In this document: piece after piece, positions 1-6,475 of the stretch | How the letters are laid out: every line of letters starts with the position of its first letter | Numbering within the stretch: the stretch's first letter is position 1 | DNA from: Fimbriiglobus sp. | GTDB taxonomy: Bacteria; Planctomycetota; Planctomycetia; Gemmatales; Gemmataceae | Assembly: GCA_025352585.1 (NCBI GenBank) | Contig: JANXTD010000783.1 | Span: 1 to 8,723, forward strand | Direction: 5' to 3' | DNA length: 8,723 bases | The notes under the pieces: model-generated | Seen by the model: the letters and a program-made list of their open reading frames with translations, nothing else | Told to the model about the DNA's origin: nothing | Databases searched by the model: none | Position numbers and translations under genes: made by a program

Positions 1-924
<924 letters not shown>

Positions 925-946
925 CGCGGCACTCCCAGCGGTGAAT

Positions 947-1552
947 TCAGTCCAACACGATTCCGGCGGCCCGCAGTTCGGCGGGCAGGTCGAGCCGCGG
1001 GTGGTACAGCAGGCCGCGCCAGCCGTGGGCCTCGGCGGCGGCGACGTTGCGACTCAGGTCGTCGAGGAACAAGCACTCGCGCGGCGCGGCCTGGGCCTGA
1101 ACCTGGCAGTATTCATAGTAGGCGGCCAGCGGCTTGCGGGCCTTCGCCTCGTGCGAGGTACACAGCGCCGAGAAGTGCGCGAGCACGTCGGCGAAGTCCT
1201 CCGAGTAGCGTAGGTAGTGGGCGTCGCAGGTGTTACTCGCCAGAACCAACCGGTACCGTTTCGCCAGGGTTGGGATTAACCCGCAGACGTGGTCGTTGCG
1301 CGTGAAGATGTCGGCGAAGGCCCGAACGAACTCCGCTTGCGAGCAGTCCAACTGCCCGGCGGCGGCGGAAATCTCGAAGAACTCCGCGGTGCTGAGTCGC
1401 CCGGACTCGTAGTCGTCCATGGCCTCGCCGCCGTAGACGGCGTGGTCGAGGGCGTCGGCGTCGAGCGGCGAGTGCGCGACGAGTTGGGCGACGGCCCGCG
1501 AGTGGTCGAAGAACCCCAGGACGTTGCCGAAGTCGATGAAGATGGTGCGCAT
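947..1552 (-). CDS. HAD-family hydrolase (YihX-like phosphatase)
   Basis: This 201-aa protein belongs to the haloacid dehalogenase superfamily, probably as a small-molecule phosphatase. All four HAD motifs are visible. Motif I is IDFGNVL, with nucleophile D7; glycine replaces the usual second aspartate, as in the YihX/epoxide-hydrolase-N-like subgroup. Motif II is LASNT with S106 and N107. The motif III lysine is K137 or K140 in EAKARKPL. Motif IV is LFLDDLSRN with D164 and D165. The helical cap between residues 15 and 90 is of the subfamily I type. E. coli YihX dephosphorylates glucose-1-phosphate, but the substrate here cannot be read from sequence. The ATG at 1552 has no clear Shine-Dalgarno. 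The gene ends 22 nt before glyA and is probably in the same transcript. Phosphatase or dehalogenase-like hydrolase is a safe call; the specific substrate is unknown. Confidence 0.88.
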   Translation of the reverse strand: MRTIFIDFGNVLGFFDHSRAVAQLVAHSPLDADALDHAVYGGEAMDDYESGRLSTAEFFEISAAAGQLDCSQAEFVRAFADIFTRNDHVCGLIPTLAKRYRLVLASNTCDAHYLRYSEDFADVLAHFSALCTSHEAKARKPLAAYYEYCQVQAQAAPRECLFLDDLSRNVAAAEAHGWRGLLYHPRLDLPAELRAAGIVLD

Positions 1553-1604
1553 GGGGGCATTTTAGCGGCGGGCCGGCGAGGTGGCGGGCGAAATTCTCGT
1601 GCGG

Positions 1605-1853
1605 CTAAACCGGATGCGACAGGACCCTCGCCCGCGACCGCGCGACGAGCATCTGCGCCCCGCCCCGGAACTCCGCGACGCAAACCACTTCGCTGCCGGG
1701 CGGGAACTCCCAGGTTTCGTCGTCCGGGTCGTAGTCGTCCGGCTTCTCGATCCTGACGGTGTCGGGTCCGACGAAGACCCCGGTGGCGGGCCGAAAGACA
1801 TCCGTGCCCTCGTCGAGAAGCGGGACGTAGATGCGCACCGAGTCAGTAGACAT
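1605..1853 (-). CDS. Small acidic protein, putative immunity/antitoxin partner of the E5-like RNase
   Basis: This is an 82-aa uncharacterised protein. The opening VRIYVPLLDEGTDVFRP (residues 6-22) and the later DETWEFPPGS (45-54) resemble a recurrent family of small bacterial hypothetical proteins that I recognise by pattern but cannot name. It is acidic, with about 15 Asp/Glu against 8 Arg/Lys, including a run of aspartates at 39-45. No signal peptide or membrane segment is visible. The ATG at 1853 was chosen because a GGAGG Shine-Dalgarno lies exactly 8 nt upstream (plus-strand 1862-1866) and the recognisable family sequence begins there. In-frame codons further upstream, to 2006, only shadow the neighbouring gene. 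It overlaps the end of the E5-like RNase gene by 11 nt in a toxin-then-partner order. Its acidity would suit binding a tRNA-binding toxin site. The immunity role is inferred from position and charge. Confidence 0.72.
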   Translation of the reverse strand: MSTDSVRIYVPLLDEGTDVFRPATGVFVGPDTVRIEKPDDYDPDDETWEFPPGSEVVCVAEFRGGAQMLVARSRARVLSHPV

Positions 1854-2109
1854 AGCCGTCGCCTCCGACGTGGATGATTTCTTGCGTCGCGTCGTCCCGC
1901 ACAACGGACCTGCCGGTCGCATGGTGGACGAATCGAGTCGCCCCGTTCGCGGGGCGGATGCTGTTAGTCGCCTCGAGTTGCTCGCCGTCAGCCAACGCCT
2001 CGTCAATCTGCTCGGCGGTCCAGCCCCGCCGTCGCATCTTACTCTCCCACTGTGCCGCCGAGTGGTTGTCGCCCAACCGCCACCCGCGCCCGCCCCCCGA
2101 AACGGTCAC
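1843..2109 (-). CDS. Stand-alone colicin-E5-like ribonuclease domain
   Basis: This 88-aa protein resembles colicin-E5-related ribonuclease domains, which in colicin E5 cut tRNA anticodons (Tyr, His, Asn, Asp) and occur as C-terminal tips of polymorphic toxins. The family-like features are K24 followed by RRRGWT (26-31), a helix with IDEAL, an NGATRFVH segment (55-62), a GRSVV strand, a DDATQEIIHVGG hairpin (72-83) and an aromatic end, GYVY. The protein consists only of this domain, without a delivery module, signal or membrane segment, so it would act inside the cell that makes it. The GTG at 2109 is the best start: the in-frame stop upstream is at 2173-2175 and there is no ATG between them. 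An internal ATG at 2037 would lose the GW..GD..SA segment. The gene overlaps its acidic neighbour by 11 nt. Catalytic residues were not confirmed by alignment, and it could be inactive. Confidence 0.68.
   Translation of the reverse strand: MTVSGGGRGWRLGDNHSAAQWESKMRRRGWTAEQIDEALADGEQLEATNSIRPANGATRFVHHATGRSVVRDDATQEIIHVGGDGYVY
1862..1866 (-). promoter_or_regulatory. Shine-Dalgarno GGAGG of the 82-aa partner gene
   Basis: The plus-strand bases cctcc read GGAGG on the minus strand, 8 nt before the ATG at 1853. The site lies inside the last codons of the E5-like RNase gene, so partner translation starts on mRNA that is still coding for the toxin-like protein. This is the strongest ribosome site noticed in the left half, and it fixes the start of the 82-aa gene. 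Confidence 0.7.
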
Positions 2110-2165
2110 GACCCCAGCCGTGGTGGCGATCCGGCGTCCACGACGTTCGCGCTCGTCGTCGCCAT
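2106..2165 (-). other. Possible 19-codon leader ORF overlapping the E5-like RNase start
   Basis: An ATG at 2165 has a GAGG Shine-Dalgarno-like sequence 6 nt upstream. It opens a 19-codon frame ending in TGA, and that TGA shares bases with the GTG start of the E5-like RNase gene (GTGA overlap). The frame is open further upstream to 2222, with a GTG at 2183. The peptide has no recognisable motif. It may be a translational-coupling leader, a remnant of a longer toxin N-terminus, or chance. Confidence 0.25.
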
Positions 2166-2191
2166 CGTCGCCTCACTTTTCACGCTCGCGG

Positions 2192-2221
2192 ATTGAACCG
2201 GGCCACCGCAGAAGGGGTCAA
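2192..2221 (-). promoter_or_regulatory. Possible promoter for the E5-like RNase/partner pair
   Basis: On the minus strand TTGACC (plus 2216-2221) is followed after 18 nt by TTCAAT (plus 2192-2197). The -35 box matches the consensus at 5 of 6 positions and the -10 box at 4 of 6. It lies in the gap after the HEPN gene stop and would start RNA just upstream of the RNase gene. The match is moderate and could be chance. Confidence 0.3.
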
Positions 2222-2250
2222 CTCACAGTGTACTCGCAGCCGCGGGCGGG

Positions 2251-2946
2251 TCACGCCGCCTTCGCCCCGGCCGCGTCCGTCACCTCGGCCACGACCTTGC
2301 ACAGTAGCACCCACGTCGCCCGGTGGTACGCCTCGCCGACCTCGATGCGCTCGCCGTCGGCGTACCGCGCCAGAGGCTTCGCCTTCGCCTCGTACGACTT
2401 GCCGGCGACGCCCCGGTTGTGCATCAGCACGTCGCGCGTCGCCTTGGCATCGGCGACGTGCTGAATCTCGTCGGGCGTCGGGCAGCCGAGTTTTGCCCGC
2501 TCCTCCAGGTACGCGAACCACCCCGCCGGCCGCTTGTACAGCACCTCGTTGAGTTCCTTGTTGACGACGAGCGGCACGATCGCCTCCTTGTCCGGCGCGT
2601 CGAGGACGGCCTTGAACTCGACCTTCTTGCCGCCCAGGTTCTGCGGGTACGCCGTCAGCCAGAGCCGCAGCAGGTCGAAGAAGAAGATCTCGAAGATCGA
2701 CAGGAACTGTTGGAACGTCGCCTCGGCGAGCTGCTGCTTGACGTACCCGCCCGACTTGGCAACCAGTTCCGCCTCCGTCGTGACTGTCCCGGTGGCCACG
2801 TTCGTATTCGTGAACGCATCGCCCGACGCGACGACCCTGCGTACCGTCCGCCAGGCGGTCTTCGTGTCCTCGTAGTAGTCGTGGGCGACGTTGAGGTCGG
2901 CCAGCGTACGGTCCCGGAGCAACCGGATGTCTTCCGCAAGTGACAT
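2251..2946 (-). CDS. HEPN-domain protein, putative RNase toxin
   Basis: This 231-aa, largely helical protein carries the HEPN signature Rx4-6H as R171-D-V-L-M-H176, followed by N177-R178-G, a form seen in RiboL-PSP/MAE-type HEPN proteins. HEPN domains with this motif are metal-independent RNases in many toxin-antitoxin, abortive-infection and CRISPR effectors. An aromatic helix, FLSIFEIFFFDLLRLWL (81-97), matches the hydrophobic core helix usually found in this group ahead of the motif. No membrane segment or signal is evident; the phenylalanine run is amphipathic and followed by TAYP. The ATG at 2946 has only a weak GGA upstream. The gene starts 15 nt after an 81-aa gene on the same strand, which suggests a two-gene unit. 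The HEPN call rests on one short motif plus overall architecture, so the family is likely but RNase activity and target are inferred. Confidence 0.66.
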   Translation of the reverse strand: MSLAEDIRLLRDRTLADLNVAHDYYEDTKTAWRTVRRVVASGDAFTNTNVATGTVTTEAELVAKSGGYVKQQLAEATFQQFLSIFEIFFFDLLRLWLTAYPQNLGGKKVEFKAVLDAPDKEAIVPLVVNKELNEVLYKRPAGWFAYLEERAKLGCPTPDEIQHVADAKATRDVLMHNRGVAGKSYEAKAKPLARYADGERIEVGEAYHRATWVLLCKVVAEVTDAAGAKAA

Positions 2947-2961
2947 GATTCCATCCGGTCG

Positions 2962-3207
2962 TTAGTGGGCGGCATCCAAAATCGCCTGGACGGGTTTAGC
3001 GTCCGCCCCGCGTGGGAAGCTGATCGTGGCGATGTGAGGCCCGCCGTTCCACGAAATCACGTTCTCGTCGAGAGTGTGCCGGACGCCGTGGCGGTCGAGC
3101 AGCGCGCGGAGTTCCGGCACCTGATCGAGGGGCACGTCGATGTACGGCCACGGCGTGTCGGCCCCGGCAACGACGAGCGGCTTCTGAGTTGTCGTGTCAA
3201 GGATCAT
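2962..3207 (-). CDS. Small conserved-looking protein paired with the HEPN gene
   Basis: This 81-aa protein has no function I can name. The readable core is IDVPLDQVPELRALLDRHGV (23-42), an amphipathic helix, then a strand pair around ENVISWNGGPHIATISF (48-64) and a closing RGADAKPVQAILD helix (66-78). This beta-alpha-beta-beta-alpha order is my reading of the sequence. No signal peptide or membrane segment is visible. The ATG at 3207 was chosen over the upstream GTG/CTG-type starts to 3246 because AGAAGGGGG stands about 9 nt upstream and the earlier codons are Arg-rich, low-complexity sequence. It lies 15 nt ahead of the HEPN gene and first in that unit, the position typical of an antitoxin or regulator. 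An antitoxin role is a guess from context; no DNA-binding motif is seen. Confidence 0.62.
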   Translation of the reverse strand: MILDTTTQKPLVVAGADTPWPYIDVPLDQVPELRALLDRHGVRHTLDENVISWNGGPHIATISFPRGADAKPVQAILDAAH

Positions 3208-3246
3208 CGGGCTAAACCCCCTTCTGAGTCGGACTCGCAACGCCAC

Positions 3247-3252
3247 ATCTTA
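3247..3252 (-). promoter_or_regulatory. Possible -10 element for the 81-aa/HEPN unit
   Basis: The minus strand reads TAAGAT (plus atctta) about 40 nt upstream of the ATG at 3207, in the divergent intergenic region. It matches TATAAT at 4 of 6 positions. The region 17-18 nt further upstream is G-rich and has no -35 match, so this is weak support only. Confidence 0.2.
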
Positions 3253-3310
3253 GCATCGTCGCCCCGCCCCCCGGCGTGGGCAAGGGCAAAGCCGCGCCGC
3301 GCCCAGACGG

Positions 3311-3339
3311 TTGCGACGGCAACGCTTCGCCGGTATGAT
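3311..3339 (+). promoter_or_regulatory. Sigma70-type promoter of the protease-hisS-selA operon
   Basis: TTGCGA at 3311-3316 and TATGAT at 3334-3339 are separated by exactly 17 nt. They match TTGACA at 4 of 6 and TATAAT at 5 of 6 positions. The position predicts transcription from about 3346, giving a leader of roughly 36 nt before the ATG at 3382. In DNA this GC-rich, such an optimally spaced pair directly upstream of the first gene of a run is unlikely to be chance. Confidence 0.55.
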
Positions 3340-3381
3340 GCGTGCGAACCGTCGTCCCCCGTCCGCTGGTGGGCCTGTCCG

Positions 3382-4536
3382 ATGCGCGACCCCTTGACCT
3401 GGGCGTTCCCGATCTTCCGGGCCTTCGGAATCCCCGTCAAGGTCCACGCCTTCCTCATCATCTTCGCCGTCGGGACGTTCTTCCGCCAGGTCCTCGCCCC
3501 CGGCGGCTCCGAGCGCGTCTTCGAGGTCTTCCTGCTCACCGGGCCGATCCTCTTCACCCTGCTGTTGCTGCACGAGTTCGGCCACTGCTTCGCCGGCCGG
3601 CTCATGGACGGCGAGGCCAAGGAGATCGTCCTCTGGCCGTTCGGCGGGCTGGCCGTCGTGGACGTGCCGCCGCACTGGCGGCCGCACACCGTCACCGCGA
3701 TGGGCGGCTTGCTCGTTAACGCCGCGATCTGCTTCGGGGCCTTCGTGATCCTGGCCGGGGCCGGCTTCCTGCCGACCGTCAACCCGCTCGCCGACCCCTA
3801 CGCCGCCGAGATGCGAAACTACCGTGACGGCCGCGTCTACACCAGCGAACTCGGCCTGCGCCTCTACCAGACGGGGACCAACGAGCCGGTCGCCCCGACC
3901 CCCGACATGGTGTCGAAGCTGCACAAGGAGGTCGAGCTGAGCGAGGCCGTGCAGAAGTCCGGCCTCGACCGGCCGACCGCGTCGCGGCCCCTCGTCTGGG
4001 TCGATCGCGTCTTCTGGGTGAGCTGGGTGCTGCTGCTGATCAACTTGCTGCCCGGTTACCCCCTCGACGGCGGGCAAATCCTGCAAGGCCTGGTCTGGGC
4101 GAAGTCCGACCGCGACCAGGCGATCCAGACGGCGTCCTACGCCGGCATCGTCGTCGCGGCGGTCTTCCTCATCGCCAGCCTGACGCTCAACGAGGTCTGG
4201 CCGATGGCGCTGGGCCTGTTCGTCGCGGTGGCCAGTTGGCTGAAGATGAACCCGCAGTTCCTCGCCGACCCCGGCTACGGCGACTACGGCCCCGGCTACG
4301 GGAGTTCGGACGGCGACGACGAGACCCCCTCCCGCCCGGCCAAGAAGCGGCAGAGCCTCCTGAAGCGCCTCACGACCGCCCGCAACGCCCGGCGGATGCA
4401 GCGCGAGAACGCCCAGCAGCAGCGCGACGAGGACCGCCTCGACTCGCTGCTCGAGAAGATCGCCCGCAAGGAGCCGCTCACCGCCGAAGAGACGGCCTTC
4501 ATGAAGCGCGTCAGCACTCGCTACAAAAACCGGTAG
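3382..4536 (+). CDS. Site-2-protease-family intramembrane zinc metalloprotease
   Basis: This 384-aa inner-membrane protein has the zinc-binding HEFGH motif at 64-68 (H64, E65, H68) and the third ligand region NLLPGYPLDGG at 221-231 (D229), the two hallmarks of the S2P/M50 family. Hydrophobic segments lie near 22-37, 48-70, 104-129, 207-223, 252-268 and 272-286. A loop of about 75 residues separates the two catalytic halves (130-206). After the last segment comes a Tyr/Gly-rich linker (298-308) and a basic, helical cytosolic tail (320-384) ending in LLEKIARKEPLTAEETAFMKRVS, which resembles the short tail found on some bacterial rhomboid and S2P proteins. The family cleaves transmembrane segments, often of anti-sigma factors; no substrate is evident here. 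The ATG at 3382 is the first good start, with GGTGGG 8 nt upstream. The open frame extends back to 2965 only as an antisense shadow. hisS follows 29 nt later. Confidence 0.88.
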   Translation: MRDPLTWAFPIFRAFGIPVKVHAFLIIFAVGTFFRQVLAPGGSERVFEVFLLTGPILFTLLLLHEFGHCFAGRLMDGEAKEIVLWPFGGLAVVDVPPHWRPHTVTAMGGLLVNAAICFGAFVILAGAGFLPTVNPLADPYAAEMRNYRDGRVYTSELGLRLYQTGTNEPVAPTPDMVSKLHKEVELSEAVQKSGLDRPTASRPLVWVDRVFWVSWVLLLINLLPGYPLDGGQILQGLVWAKSDRDQAIQTASYAGIVVAAVFLIASLTLNEVWPMALGLFVAVASWLKMNPQFLADPGYGDYGPGYGSSDGDDETPSRPAKKRQSLLKRLTTARNARRMQRENAQQQRDEDRLDSLLEKIARKEPLTAEETAFMKRVSTRYKNR

Positions 4537-4565
4537 CCCCCGCCCGCACCCCCGAGACGACGCCC

Positions 4566-5903
4566 GTGCCCCCGCTGATCGAGCCGCGGACCCTCAAGGG
4601 CTTCCGCGATTACGCCCCCGCCCTGATGATCCCGCGCGAGCGGGTCTTGCAGACGGCGCGAACCGTCTACCGCAGCTTCGGCTTCGCCCCGATGGACACG
4701 CCGGCGCTCGAGTACGCCGAGGTTCTGTTGGGCAAGGGCGGCGAGGAGTCGGACAAGCTCGTTTACCGCTTCCGCGACCACGGCGACCGCGATGTCGCTT
4801 TGCGCTTCGACCTGACGGTGCCGTTCGCCCGTTTCGCCGCGCAGTACGTGCCGCAGTTGGGGACGCCGTTCAAGCGCTACGCGATGGGGCCGGTCTGGCG
4901 CGGGGAGAACACCGCCGCGGGGCGCTACCGCGAGTTCGTGCAGTGCGACTTCGACACCATCGGCACGACCTCGAACGCCGCCGACGCCGAGGTCGTGCTG
5001 GTCGTGAACGCGCTGTTTGAAGCCCTCGAACTCGGCGACTTCACGATCCGCGTCAACAACCGCCTGGTGCTCAACGGCCTGCTCGAAAGCTTGGGCGTGC
5101 TCGACAAGTCAGTGCCGCTGTTGCGTGCCCTCGACAAGCTCCTGAAGATGGGCCGGGACAAGGTCGTCGAGGAGATGCAGCGCGAGGCCGGTGTCACGGC
5201 CGAGCAAGCGGCGCAGGTGCTCACACTGGCCGAAACCGAGGGGTCGAATGCCGACAAGCTGGCCCGCGTTGAGAGCCTGTGCGGCGGCAACGCCAAGGCG
5301 GCCGAGGGCGTCGCCCGGTTGCGCGAACTCCTCGCCGTCGCCGCGGCCGGCGTCCCCGAGGGCCGCGTGCGGCTCGACCTGAGCATCGCCCGCGGCCTCG
5401 ACTACTACACCGGCACCATCTACGAGACCTTCCTGACGAAGCTCCCAGGCATCGGCAGCGTGTGCAGCGGCGGCCGCTACGACAACCTCGCCGGGCTGTA
5501 CACGAAGCAGGTGTTGCCCGGCGTCGGCGCGTCGCTCGGCGTCGATCGCTTGCTCACGGCGATGGAGGAGTTGAAGCACCCGTGGCTCGCCGGGGTCACG
5601 ACGACGGCCCCGGTGCTGGTGTTGCAGTTCCCCGGCGCGAGCCTGGTCGATTGCGTGACCTTGGCGACGGAGTTGCGCCGGGCGGGAGTCGGGTGCGAGT
5701 TGTACCCGGACGCCGTGAAGCTGGGCAAGCAGTTCCAGTACGCCGAGAAGCGGGGCCACACGCTCGCCGTGTTCGCCGGGCCGGAGGAACTCGCCGCCGG
5801 CGTGGTCAAGGTCAAGAATCTGGCCGGCCGCACCGAAGCGACCGTGCCGCGCGGCGAACTCGTGGCGACCGTGTCGGCCGAACTCACGCGGGCCAAGCCG
5901 TGA
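4566..5903 (+). CDS. hisS: Histidyl-tRNA synthetase
   Basis: This cytosolic class II synthetase charges tRNA(His) with histidine using ATP. At 445 aa it is close to the usual 420-450. It opens with RTLKGFRDY, the common HisRS start. Motif 2 is at 108-128 (GPVWRGEN through GRYREFVQCD, with R112 and R122-E123). The histidine-specific RGLDYYTG is at 276-283, with catalytic arginine R276. Motif 3 is GVGASLGVDRL at 319-329. The C-terminal anticodon-binding domain runs from about 350 to 445. The start is a GTG at 4566: no ATG is available nearby in frame, upstream codons belong to the protease gene in another frame, and GAGA lies about 10 nt before. The stop codon overlaps the GTG of the next gene (GTGA), indicating coupled translation. 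The WRGEN form of motif 2 differs from the ERPQKGR form of E. coli-like enzymes. The identification is secure. Confidence 0.97.
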   Translation: MPPLIEPRTLKGFRDYAPALMIPRERVLQTARTVYRSFGFAPMDTPALEYAEVLLGKGGEESDKLVYRFRDHGDRDVALRFDLTVPFARFAAQYVPQLGTPFKRYAMGPVWRGENTAAGRYREFVQCDFDTIGTTSNAADAEVVLVVNALFEALELGDFTIRVNNRLVLNGLLESLGVLDKSVPLLRALDKLLKMGRDKVVEEMQREAGVTAEQAAQVLTLAETEGSNADKLARVESLCGGNAKAAEGVARLRELLAVAAAGVPEGRVRLDLSIARGLDYYTGTIYETFLTKLPGIGSVCSGGRYDNLAGLYTKQVLPGVGASLGVDRLLTAMEELKHPWLAGVTTTAPVLVLQFPGASLVDCVTLATELRRAGVGCELYPDAVKLGKQFQYAEKRGHTLAVFAGPEELAAGVVKVKNLAGRTEATVPRGELVATVSAELTRAKP

Positions 5904-6463
5904 TCCGCTCCAACCACTACGAGGCGGCGTTCGAGGCCTTCCTGAGGGACCGCGAGGTCGGCTTCGTCGCCGTCGATGAGGCCAAGCGCTCGACTCTCGG
6001 CGACGAGGTCGTCAAGTCGCTCGACTTCATCATCGTCGGGCCGGACACCGCCCGGCTCGTCGTCGATGTCAAGGGCCGCAAGTTCCCCGGCGGCACGGCG
6101 GAACAGCCGCGCAAGGTCTGGCAGAACTGGGCCGACGCGGCGGACGTGTCGGGGCTGGTCAAGTGGGCGACGCACTTCGGCCCCGACTTCCGCGGCGTTT
6201 TGGCCTTCGTCTACCAGATCGTCCCGCCGTTCACGCTGCCCGACGACACCCCCGACCAGTTCGTCTTCCGCGACCGCCGCTACCTGATGCGGGCGGTCCC
6301 GGCGCTGGAGTACCGCGAACGCATGAAGCGGCGTAGCCCGCGCTGGGGCACCGTACACCTGGCTTCGGCCGACTTCCGCGAGCTGGTGCGGCCATTCACC
6401 GAGATGCTGGAGCCACAAGAGGTGCCAGGCGCGGTAGACTACGAACTCCCGGTCGAACTCTAG
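5900..6463 (+). CDS. HYExAFE family protein, possible PD-(D/E)XK nuclease-like fold
   Basis: This 187-aa protein shows the motif that names the HYExAFE family, HYEAAFE at residues 6-12, followed by FVAVDEAKR (22-30). I know the family mainly from planctomycete genomes, with no established function. A nuclease-like pattern is visible: SLDFII (40-45, with D42), then LVVDVKGRK (53-61, with D56 and K58), spaced like the D...(D/E)xK active site of restriction-endonuclease-fold proteins. E8 on the first helix could be an additional acidic ligand. The C-terminal half is rich in Arg and aromatics. No signal or membrane segment is seen. The GTG at 5900 overlaps the hisS stop by 4 nt, and the next gene starts 12 nt after its TAG. 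The family name is supported by sequence. The nuclease fold is an inference from spacing of a few residues, and DNA or RNA substrates are unknown. Confidence 0.8.
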   Translation: MIRSNHYEAAFEAFLRDREVGFVAVDEAKRSTLGDEVVKSLDFIIVGPDTARLVVDVKGRKFPGGTAEQPRKVWQNWADAADVSGLVKWATHFGPDFRGVLAFVYQIVPPFTLPDDTPDQFVFRDRRYLMRAVPALEYRERMKRRSPRWGTVHLASADFRELVRPFTEMLEPQEVPGAVDYELPVEL

Positions 6464-6475
6464 CCCCCGAGCCGC

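Noticed and set aside
1854..2006. Longer version of the 82-aa gene starting at 2006
   Set aside because: The extra 51 residues are Ser/Arg/Thr-rich shadow of the E5-like gene. The GGAGG at 1862-1866 and the start of family-like sequence both point to the ATG at 1853.
2965..3381. In-frame upstream extension of the site-2 protease (to make 523 aa)
   Set aside because: The extension runs antisense through the 81-aa gene and the promoter region and adds Arg/Pro-rich sequence unlike an S2P N-terminus. The ATG at 3382 begins right before the family-like sequence and follows a good promoter.
3208..3381. tRNA, small RNA or riboswitch in the divergent intergenic region
   Set aside because: No cloverleaf, no conserved riboswitch core and no strong stem-loop was recognised; only promoter-like elements stand out.
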